Source of the DNA: a virus
IMG/VR virus record: IMGVR_UViG_3300025133_000030
Coordinates: 62,001-126,000 of that record
Length of the DNA stretch: 64,000 bases
Direction: 5' to 3' (one strand)
The position numbers and the translations under genes were made by a program. This document shows positions 38,476 through 50,470 of this stretch, one piece after another. The stretch's first letter is position 1; the number at the start of each line of letters is the position of its first letter. The notes beneath the pieces were generated by a model, which made no database searches, was not told the DNA's origin, and was given only the letters and a program-made list of their open reading frames with translations.

Positions 38476-39085
38476 TCCGTACAAAATAGTCAAAATGTTT
38501 GAAGAGGAAGTAGCTCACTATACTGGTGCACCATATGCTGTCTCTGTTAATAGTTGCACCAACGCGCTGTTTTTGGCCTGTATGTACGAAGAAGTACAAG
38601 GAAAAGAAGTAACAATACCTCAAAGAACATACATCTCAGTTCCACAATCGATAATATTAGCTGGTGGTAATCTCTCTTTTGAAGATTCCGAATGGAGGGG
38701 CATATATCAACTGAAGCCGTTTCCCATTTTCGACGCGGCCAAAAGATTCACTTCTAACATGTATATTCCCGGCACTCACATGTGCTTATCCTTTCATATA
38801 AAAAAGCATTTAAAGATAGGCAAAGGTGGAATGATCTTGACAGATAATCCCGAGGCGGTAAAGTGGCTTAAGAAAGCACGATATGAGGGCCGTACAGAGG
38901 GTGTAAGGTACCAAGAGGATAATATTGATATGATGGGGTGGAATATGTATATGACTCCGATACAGGCCGCCCATGGGCTGTCCCTCATGCAAAACTATCC
39001 GCAAGATGTACCTGACATACTAGAAGAGCCGCCATATCCAGATCTAAAAAAATTCCAGCTATTTAAGGACGTACCAGTAAGATGA
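38465..39085 (+). CDS. Short DegT-type sugar aminotransferase
   Basis: 206 residues against about 370 for the family. VSVNSCTNALFLAC, PIFDAAKRF and LSFHIKKHLKIGKGGMILTD (PLP lysine) are present; much of the small domain is gone. The end MTPIQAAHGLSLMQNYP keeps the dimer helix. May be active in compact form or act with a partner. Overlaps both neighbours. Confidence 0.75.
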   Translation: MLHNPYKIVKMFEEEVAHYTGAPYAVSVNSCTNALFLACMYEEVQGKEVTIPQRTYISVPQSIILAGGNLSFEDSEWRGIYQLKPFPIFDAAKRFTSNMYIPGTHMCLSFHIKKHLKIGKGGMILTDNPEAVKWLKKARYEGRTEGVRYQEDNIDMMGWNMYMTPIQAAHGLSLMQNYPQDVPDILEEPPYPDLKKFQLFKDVPVR

Positions 39086-39780
39086 GTAAATTAATATTTG
39101 ATATAGGATGTAATCTAGGAGAATTCTTCGAAGCGTGTGTTCGAAAGTTTGGCCGAGACAATAGGTTTGTGGTTGTTGATGCAAACAAACAAATACTAGA
39201 CTATTGGTCTGCCCCGGGCATCGATGTGGTCAAAGTTAACGCAGTCGTCGCCAATGAGAGCGAAAGATCTGTACCATTTTTTATATCAATGGAGGATGGC
39301 ATATCCACAGCATCAGAAGATTTCATGCGCAATTCAAGATTTGCAAAAGGAAGTAAAAATCTTCCATTTGTTTCCAGATGGTGTGACCCTGTTTACGTGC
39401 CAACAATCACCATAGATAAACTAATAGAACTGCACGGCACCCCAGATATAATTAAGCTTGATATAGAAGGTTATGAACTTCAAGCCCTTCTTGGCCTCAC
39501 TAAAAAAGTAAATATGATATGTTTTGAGTGGAGTGAGGAGTTCCTCCCTGATTTAAAAAAGTGTATAAAGCACTTATCATCACTTGGGTACGAGAAGTTT
39601 GGAACAATAGGGTACTTCGACGAATTGCCAAATGATCTACCTTTGACGCACCATGACGCAGGAGATCCGTACTTGGTGGAGCCAGACAACTACGTATCAG
39701 CTGCAACATTGGTTGAATCTCTTGAATCCGTATGTAATATAGATAGGAGAGTAAATTACGGAATGTGTTTTTGTAAATGA
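39082..39780 (+). CDS. FkbM-type methyltransferase
   Basis: 232 residues. FDIGCNLGEFFEACVRKF is the SAM-binding loop; DIIKLDIEGYELQALLGL is the FkbM signature. Probably O-methylates a sugar of the cluster product. ATGA overlaps at both ends. Confidence 0.83.
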   Translation: MSKLIFDIGCNLGEFFEACVRKFGRDNRFVVVDANKQILDYWSAPGIDVVKVNAVVANESERSVPFFISMEDGISTASEDFMRNSRFAKGSKNLPFVSRWCDPVYVPTITIDKLIELHGTPDIIKLDIEGYELQALLGLTKKVNMICFEWSEEFLPDLKKCIKHLSSLGYEKFGTIGYFDELPNDLPLTHHDAGDPYLVEPDNYVSAATLVESLESVCNIDRRVNYGMCFCK

Positions 39781-40664
39781 TTACTTTTTCTGAATTGGGA
39801 AGATATGGGAGGCTGGGAAATCAGTTATTCCAATATGCTGCAGTAAGGTCCTTGTCTTTGCAGAATGGTTATGAGTTGAAGATACCAGACCCATCAATGA
39901 TGCACTGGCATGGCCAACCGTGTCTATTGGGAGAATTTTCCATACCATGCGGATTCTTAGAAAAGACAGACGTTTCAAAAATAAAATATTTTTACGATGA
40001 GTCAGATCATATGAAGTATGATTTTAACTTCTATAAAATCCCAGACGCTACCAACGTCCGAGGCTTCTTTCAAAGTATGAAATATTTTGTAAAAAACGAA
40101 GATCAAATAAAAAAAGAATTAACCCCGAAAAAGAATCATCTTGATGCAGCAAAACAAAAATTAAAATCATACAAGGACAAATACCCAGATCACAAAATAG
40201 TAAGTGTTCATCTCCGCCGCGGCGATAACACCAACCACACAAACCCCAGCAAAGAACTGAACAACATGTATGGAACAAGCCAGATGGATGAAGACTCCTT
40301 TTACGGCGCCTATTTGAAAAAAGCATTTTCTGTATTTGCAAATCAGAATGTTAAGTATCTGATATTCTCAGGAGGTTCACGAGCTGAAGGCAATGATAAC
40401 TCCAGCGACCTAGAATGGTGCAAACAAAATATCACAGGTGAAAATATCTTGATAGCAGATCCTGCATCGACTATAGAAGATTTTAGTCTAATTACTTCAT
40501 GTGATCACAACATTATATCACCAATTAGTAGTTTTGGTTGGTGGGCCGCATATGTAAACAACAACGAAAACAAGATAGTGGTAGCGCCTGAGCGCTACCA
40601 CCCAGACATTCCAAATTACACACACAGAGAGGGTTTCTACCCGGAAACTTGGAGATTATTGTAA
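39777..40664 (+). CDS. Family 11 alpha-1,2-fucosyltransferase-like
   Basis: 295 residues. GRYGRLGNQLFQYAAVRSLS, KIVSVHLRRGDN and ISPISSFGWWAAYVNNN are the GT11 motifs, HxRRGD being the GDP-sugar binding core. Uses GDP-fucose or a GDP-6-deoxy sugar, which the epimerases at 42357-44320 could provide. Confidence 0.85.
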   Translation: MITFSELGRYGRLGNQLFQYAAVRSLSLQNGYELKIPDPSMMHWHGQPCLLGEFSIPCGFLEKTDVSKIKYFYDESDHMKYDFNFYKIPDATNVRGFFQSMKYFVKNEDQIKKELTPKKNHLDAAKQKLKSYKDKYPDHKIVSVHLRRGDNTNHTNPSKELNNMYGTSQMDEDSFYGAYLKKAFSVFANQNVKYLIFSGGSRAEGNDNSSDLEWCKQNITGENILIADPASTIEDFSLITSCDHNIISPISSFGWWAAYVNNNENKIVVAPERYHPDIPNYTHREGFYPETWRLL

Positions 40665-40665
40665 A

Positions 40666-42303
40666 ATGAGAGCAGCAGAAGTTAAAAAACCAGTAAGAAT
40701 AGTCGGTTTTCATTCCGGCCATGATTGTGCATACTGTATATTGGAGGATGGAATTCCTATCATCCATGAAGAATATGAGAGAATCTCAAGAATAAAAGAA
40801 GGTAACGGCGACGCTTTAAAGCTATATTGGGAGAGACAAGAAGATCCTAAAGATATTCATTTTGCGCATGTAATGCACCAACCCGGTGGAGCAAAATCGA
40901 TATATCCAGAATCATGGAACGCAATGAAGAAAATAGTTGAAACCAGCGGTGGTCTCTATTCTGAGCCGGGGCACCATCAAGCCCACGCTGCCAATGCGTT
41001 CTTTACTAGTGATTTTGACAAGTCTCTAATAATAACTTTTGATGCTGGAGGTTGGGATTATACCCACTACGTTTCTTCAAAACTCTACGGGGCAATTATG
41101 GATGAGAAAAAGCCAGTAATCGTAACGACCTCAGCTTGGAGAGGGAAAGACAACATAATCTCACCAGTAATTTTGGAGCCGTGGACGGGTGTGAATATAG
41201 GGCACCTGTGGCACGATATTTTAAATCCCGTGTTTGGATTGTCTAGCGGCTCCCCAAAGGGAAATCAGGCGGGCACGCTCATGGCCATGGCATCGGTTGG
41301 AGACAAGTCCAAGTATCGCGATTTATTTAGGGACAATTTTCACCCAAATTATATATCGAATCATTTTGATTTCCTAAAGAAAGAACATGAGAATACAGAA
41401 CAAGCCAAGTATGATATCGCAGCAGCGCTTCAAGATGTAACAGAAGAGGTAATAAAAACTTTTATATCTGATCATATCTCGCCTGAAGACAAAAATATTT
41501 GTTTGGCAGGTGGGGTTTCTCTGAATTCTGTAGCTATAGGTAAAATATATGAGTGGTTTCCCCAAATTGAAAACATTTTCGTCCCACCAGCGCCATATGA
41601 CGCAGGTCTGGCCATCGGAGCAGCACAGTTTATGTACCATCAATTGATGGGATATCCTAGAATAAAGAATGGAGCTAACGCTTCTCCATATTTAGGGAAG
41701 ACATATAGCGAAAAAGATATATTGGAAGCGATAAATGACACGCAAGTAGAAATACAGAGCGTGGACTCCTCCGTAGACGACCTAGTAGAAAAACTTGCAG
41801 ACGGGAAAATAGTATCAGTATTTGCCAGTGGATCTGAATCAGGACGCCGAGCATTGGGTAATAGAAGTATTCTAGCAGATCCAAGAAGACCAGACATGAA
41901 AGATAAGATCAATGAAAAGGTTAAACACCGACAATGGTTCAGGCCATTTGCACCTAGCATTTTAGCTGAAGAGGTTAAGAATTGGTTTGTAAGAGACGTA
42001 GATAGCCCTTACATGTCTGTCGTTATACCTTTCAAAGAAGACGTTGTAGACAAGGTACCTGCAGTTGTTCATTTGGATGGGACTGGACGCCTACAAACAG
42101 TCACAGATAAAACTAATCCTTGGTATTATTCTTTCCTGAAAAAGTGGCACGGTCATTCTGGTGTGCCTATAATACTTAATACCAGTTTTAATGATAGGGA
42201 GCCAATTGTCGAAACTCCTCGTAACGCAATTGATTGTTTTCTCAAAACCAACATAGATTATCTATATTTTGTTGATTCTAAATTGATGATATCTAAAAAA
42301 TAA
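40666..42303 (+). CDS. Carbamoyltransferase (NodU/CmcH type)
   Basis: 545 residues. IVGFHSGHDCAYCILEDG, EPGHHQAHAANAFFTSDF (metal-binding histidines), LAGGVSLNSVAIGK, and the C-terminal GRRALGNRSILADPRRP...RQWFRPFAPSIL...NTSFNDREPIV match the whole family. Transfers carbamoyl from carbamoyl phosphate to a sugar hydroxyl. Confidence 0.9.
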   Translation: MRAAEVKKPVRIVGFHSGHDCAYCILEDGIPIIHEEYERISRIKEGNGDALKLYWERQEDPKDIHFAHVMHQPGGAKSIYPESWNAMKKIVETSGGLYSEPGHHQAHAANAFFTSDFDKSLIITFDAGGWDYTHYVSSKLYGAIMDEKKPVIVTTSAWRGKDNIISPVILEPWTGVNIGHLWHDILNPVFGLSSGSPKGNQAGTLMAMASVGDKSKYRDLFRDNFHPNYISNHFDFLKKEHENTEQAKYDIAAALQDVTEEVIKTFISDHISPEDKNICLAGGVSLNSVAIGKIYEWFPQIENIFVPPAPYDAGLAIGAAQFMYHQLMGYPRIKNGANASPYLGKTYSEKDILEAINDTQVEIQSVDSSVDDLVEKLADGKIVSVFASGSESGRRALGNRSILADPRRPDMKDKINEKVKHRQWFRPFAPSILAEEVKNWFVRDVDSPYMSVVIPFKEDVVDKVPAVVHLDGTGRLQTVTDKTNPWYYSFLKKWHGHSGVPIILNTSFNDREPIVETPRNAIDCFLKTNIDYLYFVDSKLMISKK

Positions 42304-42304
42304 T

Positions 42305-42333
42305 TTGTATATCCGCGCAACTTGTGCTATAAT
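42305..42333 (+). promoter_or_regulatory. sigma70-type promoter inside the sugar cluster
   Basis: TTGTAT (42305-42310), 17 bp, TGC-TATAAT (42328-42333), 24 bases before the ATG at 42357. It would give the epimerase/heptose half its own transcript. Confidence 0.7.
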
Positions 42334-42356
42334 GATTTCAACAATGAGGTCTTAAC

Positions 42357-43312
42357 ATGAGTATATTTTGGAAAAATAAAAAAGTATTGGTAACTGGTGC
42401 CCATGGCTTTGTGGGTAAGAATTTAGTCGAACTTTTACTAGAGAAGAAAAAAGCAGTCGATTTCGAGTTGCTTATGCCGACGCACGAAGAGTTAGATCTT
42501 ACAAGAGAGATCGAGGTTAATTCTTATTTTGAATTAAATAAGCCAAACATTGTGTTGCACTTAGCAGGCAAGGTCGGAGGAATTGGAATAAACAAAGCCA
42601 AACCTGCCGAGTTCTTTTATGATAACATCATGATGGGCACCTTGGTCATGGACCAGTCCTGTAAGCATGGTGTTGAGAAGGTGGTGGCTCTCGCCGCCGG
42701 ATGTGGTTACCCAAAGATGCTAGAAGTGCCCTACACAGAAGAGGACTTTTGGCGCGATCTTCCTGATGAAAATTCAATTGGATACTCTATGGCCAAGAAG
42801 AATTTAATCATACAGTCTTGGACGTATAGAGAGCAATACGGGTTCAATTCAGTTGTATTACTTCCCGCTAATTTATATGGCCCACATGATAATTTTAATT
42901 TGGAGACTTCTCATGTCGTCCCAGCATTAATTAGAAAGTTTGTTGAAGCAGAAGAATCCGGAAATGATGTTGTTAGTGTTTGGGGCACCGGAGAGGCTTC
43001 GAGGGAATTCTTGTATTCTAAAGATACTGCGCAAGCAATATTGGATATCGCTGAGCGGGTTCATGAATCTGGGCCATTTAATTTGGGCACCGGTACAGAG
43101 ACGAGTATAAGAGATTTAGTACTCTCAATAAAGAAGGTTACTGGATATACGGGAAATATTGCTTGGGATTCGTCTAGGCCAGACGGCCAGCCCCGGAGAT
43201 TTTACGACATGTCTAAATTTAAAAAAGCCTTGGGGTACGTGCCAGACACTTCCGTAGAGGATGGCCTAACTAAGACCGTAAAGTGGTTTAAGGAAAATAG
43301 AGATAAAATAAA

Positions 43313-43316
<4 letters not shown>
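42357..43316 (+). CDS. fcl: GDP-L-fucose synthase-like
   Basis: 319 residues. NAD(P) loop VTGAHGFVGKNL, VGGIGINKAKPAEFFYDN, the YPK segment, catalytic Y-x-x-x-K in GYSMAKK, YGPHDNFNLETSHVVPALIRKF and DSSRPDGQPRRFYDMSK are characteristic of Fcl. Reduces a GDP-4-keto-6-deoxy sugar. The matching 4,6-dehydratase (Gmd) is not seen. Confidence 0.85.
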
Positions 43317-45555
<2,239 letters not shown>

Positions 45556-45578
<23 letters not shown>

Positions 45579-45915
45579 GCACGTAGATAAAGGGTGGGGC
45601 TATGAAAAATGGATAGTAAACAAGCCAGAGTATTGCGGAAAGTTGTTGTTTTTTAGCGCTGGAAAAAAGTGTTCTTGGCATTTTCACAAACTTAAAGATG
45701 AAGTTTTTTATATACAATCTGGAAAGATTTTGGTAAAATATAGTGATCACGACGATATAAGCGAAGCCAAAGAGATAATACTAAATCCGGGAGACAATTT
45801 TCATGTGTATGTTGGATTGAGACACCAAATGGTTGCGTTAGAAGATACAGAGTTGTTCGAGTTTTCAACACAACATTTTGACGCAGATAGTCACAGAATT
45901 CAAAAGGGGGACTAA
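45556..45915 (+). CDS. Cupin (phosphomannose isomerase-like)
   Basis: 119 residues from ATG at 45556, with AGGGG upstream and a 23-base overlap with the HAD gene. GWGYEKWIVN...CSWHFHKLKDEVFYIQSGKILV is the metal-binding cupin motif; NPGDNFHVYVGLRHQMVA is the second. Sugar isomerase or epimerase role likely. Confidence 0.78.
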
Positions 45916-46317
45916 GTGAGAAAATACCTACCAACTCTATCAGAATTGATAGATAGATTATCAATAGCACAACTCAAGGAGGTGTTCATAATAGATCACA
46001 AGGATGAATACTCCCAAGAGATATCAGACATTTGCCACGACATCGACCTGATATTATCAGACTCAGAGGAAGTCACAGCAGATACTATCCGTGCAATAGT
46101 GGTTTTGTCTCAAATGAACCTGCACATCTGGCATAATGAATCAAATTACAGAAAAGGCATCAAAGATGGCAACAACCTTGAACTAACTCACGGGTTAAAT
46201 GGAATTAGAAATACAGCTAAAAATAAAATTCAAGAAGTTGTCGGAGGGCGAAAAGATTACAAGATTGATTGTCTTGCAGCAGAATTCAAAGATTGGGAAA
46301 TAAGTTGGAAAAAATAA
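45916..46317 (+). CDS. Helical protein of the sugar cluster, 133 aa
   Basis: GTG start directly after the cupin stop. LPTLSELIDRLSIAQLKEVFIIDHKDEYSQEI and so on, all helical. Similar proteins sit in sugar clusters of other phages (from memory). Function unknown. Confidence 0.7.
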   Translation: MRKYLPTLSELIDRLSIAQLKEVFIIDHKDEYSQEISDICHDIDLILSDSEEVTADTIRAIVVLSQMNLHIWHNESNYRKGIKDGNNLELTHGLNGIRNTAKNKIQEVVGGRKDYKIDCLAAEFKDWEISWKK

Positions 46318-46601
46318 CACTTAAGGAATATTATAAATATTATTTAACCCTTCACGATAATCATATGTGTCGAAGAATGCATTTTATAGGCCAACTTGCA
46401 ACAATAATTTATATAATAGTGGCGATCCCGCAGAGTTTATTTCTGTTGCTTTTAGCTCCTTTTGTAGTTTATCCATTTGCATGGTATGGCCACTTTCGTT
46501 ATATGGGCAATACTCCAGCAGCCTTCACCGACCCAATTAAGGCAAAAATCTGCGATTGGATTATGTTCAGAGACATTATAACAGGAAAGTTGTCAGTATA
46601 A
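46305..46601 (+). CDS. DUF962/Mpo1-like membrane protein
   Basis: 98 residues from TTG at 46305 (GGGA upstream, 13-base overlap). EYYKYYLTLHDNHMCRRMHFIGQL, two membrane segments (IIYIIVAIPQSLFLLLLAPFVVYPF), then YGHFRYMGNTPAAFTDP...WIMFRDIITGKL match the DUF962 layout. Relatives include a fatty-acid dioxygenase; role here unknown. Confidence 0.72.
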   Translation: MEKITLKEYYKYYLTLHDNHMCRRMHFIGQLATIIYIIVAIPQSLFLLLLAPFVVYPFAWYGHFRYMGNTPAAFTDPIKAKICDWIMFRDIITGKLSV

Positions 46602-46602
46602 G

Positions 46603-47346
46603 ATGAGAGTATTGGTTATAGGCGATAGTTGTCTGGATGTATATAAATATGGAGAGTGCGATAGGTTATGTCCTGCTGCTCCTGTGCCTGTGTTTGTGCC
46701 TCTGAATGAGAAGAGGAATTACGGCATGGCAGGGAATGTCTACAATAACTTAGAATCCTTAGGAGTAGCGTGCGACTTGGTTACAAATCAAGAGCAAGTA
46801 CTTAAAACCAGATTTGTCGATATATCATCAAACCACATGATAATGAGGATGGATCTAGGAGAGTCAGAAGTCAAACGAGTCTCAAATCTTCACAGGAGGT
46901 CGCTGAGTACCTTTGGTACAATAATAATATCAGATTATGATAAAGGTTTTTTAACCAGAGACGATATTAAGTTCATATGCGAAAATAACTCAAATGTTTT
47001 TATTGATACAAAGAAGATATTAGGCAATTGGTGCAGGGATGCTAGGTTTATAAAAATAAACCACCACGAATATAAAAGATCTATTCATTTTATAGAGGAA
47101 AATGATTGGGTACAAGAAAAGTTAATAATAACAAGAGGCTCTTCCGGTGCGGAACATAGGAATGAAACTTTTCCTGTAGAAAAGGTCGAAATTAAAGACC
47201 TTACAGGAGCAGGAGACACTTTCCTAGCAGGGTTAGTCTGTCAATTTGTCAAAACAGAAGACATAAGTGGATCTATAATTTTTGCGAATGAGTGTGCAAC
47301 AAAAGTAGTACAACAAAAGGGGGTTAACATATGTGGCGCAAAATAG
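46603..47346 (+). CDS. hldA: Heptose 7-phosphate kinase (HldE N-terminal type)
   Basis: 247 residues, PfkB fold. [26 protein letters not shown] and [14 protein letters not shown] are HldE-type; [13 protein letters not shown] carries the catalytic Asp. Shorter than the usual 310-residue domain. Phosphorylates heptose 7-phosphate at C1. Overlaps the adenylyltransferase gene by 16 bases. Confidence 0.83.
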   Translation: MRVLVIGDSCLDVYKYGECDRLCPAAPVPVFVPLNEKRNYGMAGNVYNNLESLGVACDLVTNQEQVLKTRFVDISSNHMIMRMDLGESEVKRVSNLHRRSLSTFGTIIISDYDKGFLTRDDIKFICENNSNVFIDTKKILGNWCRDARFIKINHHEYKRSIHFIEENDWVQEKLIITRGSSGAEHRNETFPVEKVEIKDLTGAGDTFLAGLVCQFVKTEDISGSIIFANECATKVVQQKGVNICGAK

Positions 47347-47735
47347 AAGAGAAGAATGTCTGGGTAAACGGATGTTTTGATGTTCTCCATCGCGGCCACA
47401 TAGAAATGCTTAAATACGCGAAAAGTCTTGGAACTCATTTGACAGTCGGCATAGACTCTGATAATAGAGTTAAGTTAGCAAAAGGGCCCAACAGACCTTT
47501 TAATACTGAAGAAGATAGAAAATATATGTTAGAATCTATAAGCTGCGTAAATAAAGTTGTCGTTTTTGACACCGATGAAGAACTTAAGGAAAATATAAGA
47601 GAGAGCAATTCTTCCCTTATGATCGTAGGTTCGGATTGGCAAGGAAAAAAAGTGATAGGCGAAGAACTAGTAGAAAGCGTTTCTTTTTTCGATAGAGTTG
47701 GAGACTATTCCACTACAAAGATATTAGAATCATGA
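47331..47735 (+). CDS. hldC: Heptose 1-phosphate nucleotidyltransferase (HldE C-terminal type)
   Basis: 134 residues. [24 protein letters not shown] has the HxGH motif; [19 protein letters not shown] and [10 protein letters not shown] complete the fold. Bacteria often fuse this domain to the kinase; here the two are separate overlapping genes. Product ADP- or GDP-heptose. Confidence 0.85.
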   Translation: MWRKIEEKNVWVNGCFDVLHRGHIEMLKYAKSLGTHLTVGIDSDNRVKLAKGPNRPFNTEEDRKYMLESISCVNKVVVFDTDEELKENIRESNSSLMIVGSDWQGKKVIGEELVESVSFFDRVGDYSTTKILES

Positions 47736-48682
47736 AATTGATAGTAGTAACAGGTTGCTTAGGGTTTATTGGGTCTCAAATCACTAGAGATTGCTTATCT
47801 AGGGGTTGGCGAGTTTATGGCATAGATAAGTTAACATACGCTGCAAACACAACATTATTAGACGAATTTTCGGAAAATGAAAACTTTTCCTTTGAGTTGA
47901 AGGATATTTGTGAATTAAAAAGCATACCAGATTGCGACTACGTGATCAATACCGCAGCAGAAACCCATGTAGGTAACAGTATTATTGATAGCACTGAGTT
48001 CACAAAATCCAATGTAGAGGGAACCAGAAATATTCTAGATATAATAAGAGCAAAGCCAAGCAACATATCAGAAAAGCCAGTTTTGTTACATTTTAGCACT
48101 GATGAGGTATACGGGGACATAACCTCAGGTGCTCACACCGAGAAAGATCTGTTAAATCCAAGTAATCCGTATTCTGCTTCAAAGGCTGCAGCAGATCTCA
48201 TGATAACTGCATGGTCAAGAACATATGGTTTAGATTATGTAATCGTCAGGCCCACAAATAATTATGGGAATTATCAATACCCTGAAAAATTGATCCCTCT
48301 ATCTGTTAAACACCTGCAACGGGGGAAAAAAATACAACTTCACGAAGCAGGAGAGCCAGTAAGAAACTGGCTACATGTGGAAGACACGTCAGCAGCTATA
48401 TTGCAAATAATAGATAGCAACCAGAGAAACCAAATATTTAATATCTCAGGCGGATTCGAGCAAAAAAATGCAGAAACTGTTAGAAAGATAATTAATTCCT
48501 TTTTTGAGAGTAAAGTCAAATGGAAGCGGTATGTCGACCTAGAGCACACTCGTTTGGGTCAAGACGTGAGGTACTCTTTAGACGATTCTAAAATAAGATC
48601 AATTGGCTGGTCACCAGTTAAGAAATTCGACCAAGAAATAGTAAAAATAGTTAACTTTTACAAAGAAAATTTCAGATGGTAA
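47732..48682 (+). CDS. rfbB: dTDP-glucose 4,6-dehydratase-like SDR
   Basis: 316 residues. [58 protein letters not shown] (Y-x-x-x-K) and [18 protein letters not shown] are RmlB signatures, with the Asp-Glu dehydratase pair in TDEVYG. Makes a nucleotide 4-keto-6-deoxy sugar. Last gene of the sugar cluster. Confidence 0.87.
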   Translation: MKLIVVTGCLGFIGSQITRDCLSRGWRVYGIDKLTYAANTTLLDEFSENENFSFELKDICELKSIPDCDYVINTAAETHVGNSIIDSTEFTKSNVEGTRNILDIIRAKPSNISEKPVLLHFSTDEVYGDITSGAHTEKDLLNPSNPYSASKAAADLMITAWSRTYGLDYVIVRPTNNYGNYQYPEKLIPLSVKHLQRGKKIQLHEAGEPVRNWLHVEDTSAAILQIIDSNQRNQIFNISGGFEQKNAETVRKIINSFFESKVKWKRYVDLEHTRLGQDVRYSLDDSKIRSIGWSPVKKFDQEIVKIVNFYKENFRW

Positions 48683-48701
48683 AACTAACAAAGGAGTTAA
48701 A

Positions 48702-48932
48702 ATGAAACTTTCAAATCAAGCAATAGGAGCACTTATGATGGCTCTTCAGAAGTGCATCATGGAACAGATCGACATCGTGGAAATCTTACAGGATTTTGAA
48801 TTGGACACAAATGCAGATAACCAGATAGTGGTAAGTAATTCTCCACTTATCTCAGCACCAACAACCACAGATTTAAAAGAGCAAGCATCAGCGTTTGCCG
48901 ATGAGACCAACAGTACTGTTGGTTCAGATTGA
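48702..48932 (+). CDS. Small helical phage protein, 76 aa
   Basis: MKLSNQAIGALMMALQKCIMEQIDIVEILQDFEL and so on, then an acidic flexible tail. AAAGGAG precedes the ATG. Such proteins occur beside late-gene regulators in marine T4-like phages (from memory). Function unknown. TGATG overlap with the next gene. Confidence 0.75.
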   Translation: MKLSNQAIGALMMALQKCIMEQIDIVEILQDFELDTNADNQIVVSNSPLISAPTTTDLKEQASAFADETNSTVGSD

Positions 48933-49186
48933 TGCCGAAGTATTTCTATCGGTGTAGTTCATGTGAAAATGAATTAGAAGTTTACCACTCTATGAGTGAA
49001 AAGCTTAAAGATTGCAAGGAGTGTGAGACATCCGGGTCTCTAGTCCGTGTGCCATCGCTAGCTGGCACGACAAAGTTTGTAAAATCTTCACCCACCAAAG
49101 CCGGCGCAGTCGTACGCCAGTTTATAGAAGACGCTAAGGCAGACCTTAAATATCAAAAGAAAGAAGCAAAAAAGGAGGGCTTGTAA
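48932..49186 (+). CDS. FmdB-like zinc-ribbon protein
   Basis: 84 residues. MPKYFYRCSSCENELEVYHSMSEKLKDCKEC has two CxxC pairs of an FmdB-type ribbon. The C-terminal half is helical and basic (AKADLKYQKKEAKKEGL). Second such protein in the window. Role unknown. Confidence 0.78.
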   Translation: MPKYFYRCSSCENELEVYHSMSEKLKDCKECETSGSLVRVPSLAGTTKFVKSSPTKAGAVVRQFIEDAKADLKYQKKEAKKEGL

Positions 49187-49503
49187 TGTTATACGTCATG
49201 TTGGGTATATCTTTGGTAGCTAATATTGGATTTATATTATATTTAAAGGTTGTATTACAGAAATTATACTTTGTGTCTGAAAATATATCAACCTTGTTAT
49301 CGATGGTATCACAATACGGCTCACACCTAGGTATAATTAGTGAATCTGAAATGTACTATGGAGACGAAAGTTTGCAGGCCCTTCAGGATCACACTAAGAT
49401 GATATTAGAGGAAATTGAAGAGTACAAGGAAATATATTCTCTCTTTGACAGTGATATAGATATAGAAGCAGAACAGTCAGAACAGGAGAGTCCAGATGCC
49501 TAG
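49186..49503 (+). CDS. Membrane protein with acidic tail, 105 aa
   Basis: MLYVMLGISLVANIGFILYL is a membrane anchor; the rest is helical and acidic, ending EAEQSEQESPDA. TAATG coupling at the start and 8-base overlap with the sigma factor gene. Role unknown. Confidence 0.72.
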   Translation: MLYVMLGISLVANIGFILYLKVVLQKLYFVSENISTLLSMVSQYGSHLGIISESEMYYGDESLQALQDHTKMILEEIEEYKEIYSLFDSDIDIEAEQSEQESPDA

Positions 49504-50182
49504 AAAGAAAAAGAAGAATTATTATTTTACACAAGTCCACGAAGATGCAATAGCAGAGTATATCTTATCTGAGGATCACTCACACAGGTCAGACCTTTAT
49601 GTAAAGGTAATTGGACCGGCTCTAAATGAAATGGTTGATAAAATAATTTATACTTACAAATTTACGACTCTTCCAAATATAGATTCACTAAGAGACGAAT
49701 GCAAAGTGTGGTTAACAACGGTAATAGATAAGTATGATCCGAACAAGGGATCAAAAGCATTCTCCTATTTCAGCGTTATAACCAAGAATTGGTTTATTCA
49801 TAAAGTTAAGAAAAATTCAAAAAAGACAAGAATCGAAGTAGGTTATGAAGATCTTCCAAAAGAATTAGAAATGATTCATATGTCGGCCCAAAACACCTAT
49901 GTACAAGACCGCGAAAAGTTAGAATTCATGAATCTACTGAAAAGAGAAATGGATTCGTGGGACACGGGCAAGCTTAAGGAAAACGAAAAAAAGGTATTAG
50001 AAGCTGTTAAAATACTCATGACTGACGCTGAGGATATCGAGATTTTCAACAAAAAGGCTATTTATTTATATATAAGAGAAATCACTGGATTAAAAACAAA
50101 ACAAGTAGTCAACAACCTTAATAAGATGAGATCTCGATATAAGATTTTTGTCAGGCGTTGGCACGAGGGTAGCATTAGATGA
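49496..50182 (+). CDS. Late-transcription sigma factor (T4 gp55-like)
   Basis: 228 residues. VIDKYDPNKGSKAFSYFSVITKNWFIHKVKKNSKKTR aligns with the T4 gp55 region around HNFD...AYITQACFNAFVQRIKKE, the sigma region 2-like core. The C-terminal part (LYIREITGLKTKQVVNNLNKMRSRYK) could be an HTH. Would direct host RNA polymerase to phage late promoters. ATGA overlap with the next gene. Confidence 0.8.
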   Translation: MPRKKKKNYYFTQVHEDAIAEYILSEDHSHRSDLYVKVIGPALNEMVDKIIYTYKFTTLPNIDSLRDECKVWLTTVIDKYDPNKGSKAFSYFSVITKNWFIHKVKKNSKKTRIEVGYEDLPKELEMIHMSAQNTYVQDREKLEFMNLLKREMDSWDTGKLKENEKKVLEAVKILMTDAEDIEIFNKKAIYLYIREITGLKTKQVVNNLNKMRSRYKIFVRRWHEGSIR

Positions 50183-50469
50183 AGAGTTTCGATGAATTTG
50201 TGGAAGAGGCGTTGAGAAATATAAATGAAGACAGGGCTGCAGCCAAGAGTTTGCTAACAGATGTTATGCTTTATATTAAGAAATCTGACGATAGACAGAG
50301 AGAATTTGGCCTCATCGCCGCAAAATACCTCGAAACCCTCCAGAGGTCAAATGAGCAAATGGTCAAATTGACTTCTATAATGCATCGTCGAGATGATACT
50401 TCTACTGAATTATCCGAGGAGGATAAGCAGAATGTTTTTGATATTATAAACGAAGAGGAGAAATCTTAA
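50179..50469 (+). CDS. Small helical protein, possible gp16- or gp33-like
   Basis: 96 residues. MKSFDEFVEEALRNINEDRAAAKSLLTDVMLYIKK...GLIAAKYLETLQRSNEQMVKLTSIMHRR is all helix with heptad character. Position after gp55 could suggest the gp33 co-activator; the coiled coil fits a small terminase subunit. The first 11 residues resemble the cleaved T4 internal-protein N-terminus (MKTYQEFIAEA). Confidence 0.7.
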   Translation: MKSFDEFVEEALRNINEDRAAAKSLLTDVMLYIKKSDDRQREFGLIAAKYLETLQRSNEQMVKLTSIMHRRDDTSTELSEEDKQNVFDIINEEEKS

Positions 50470-50470
50470 A

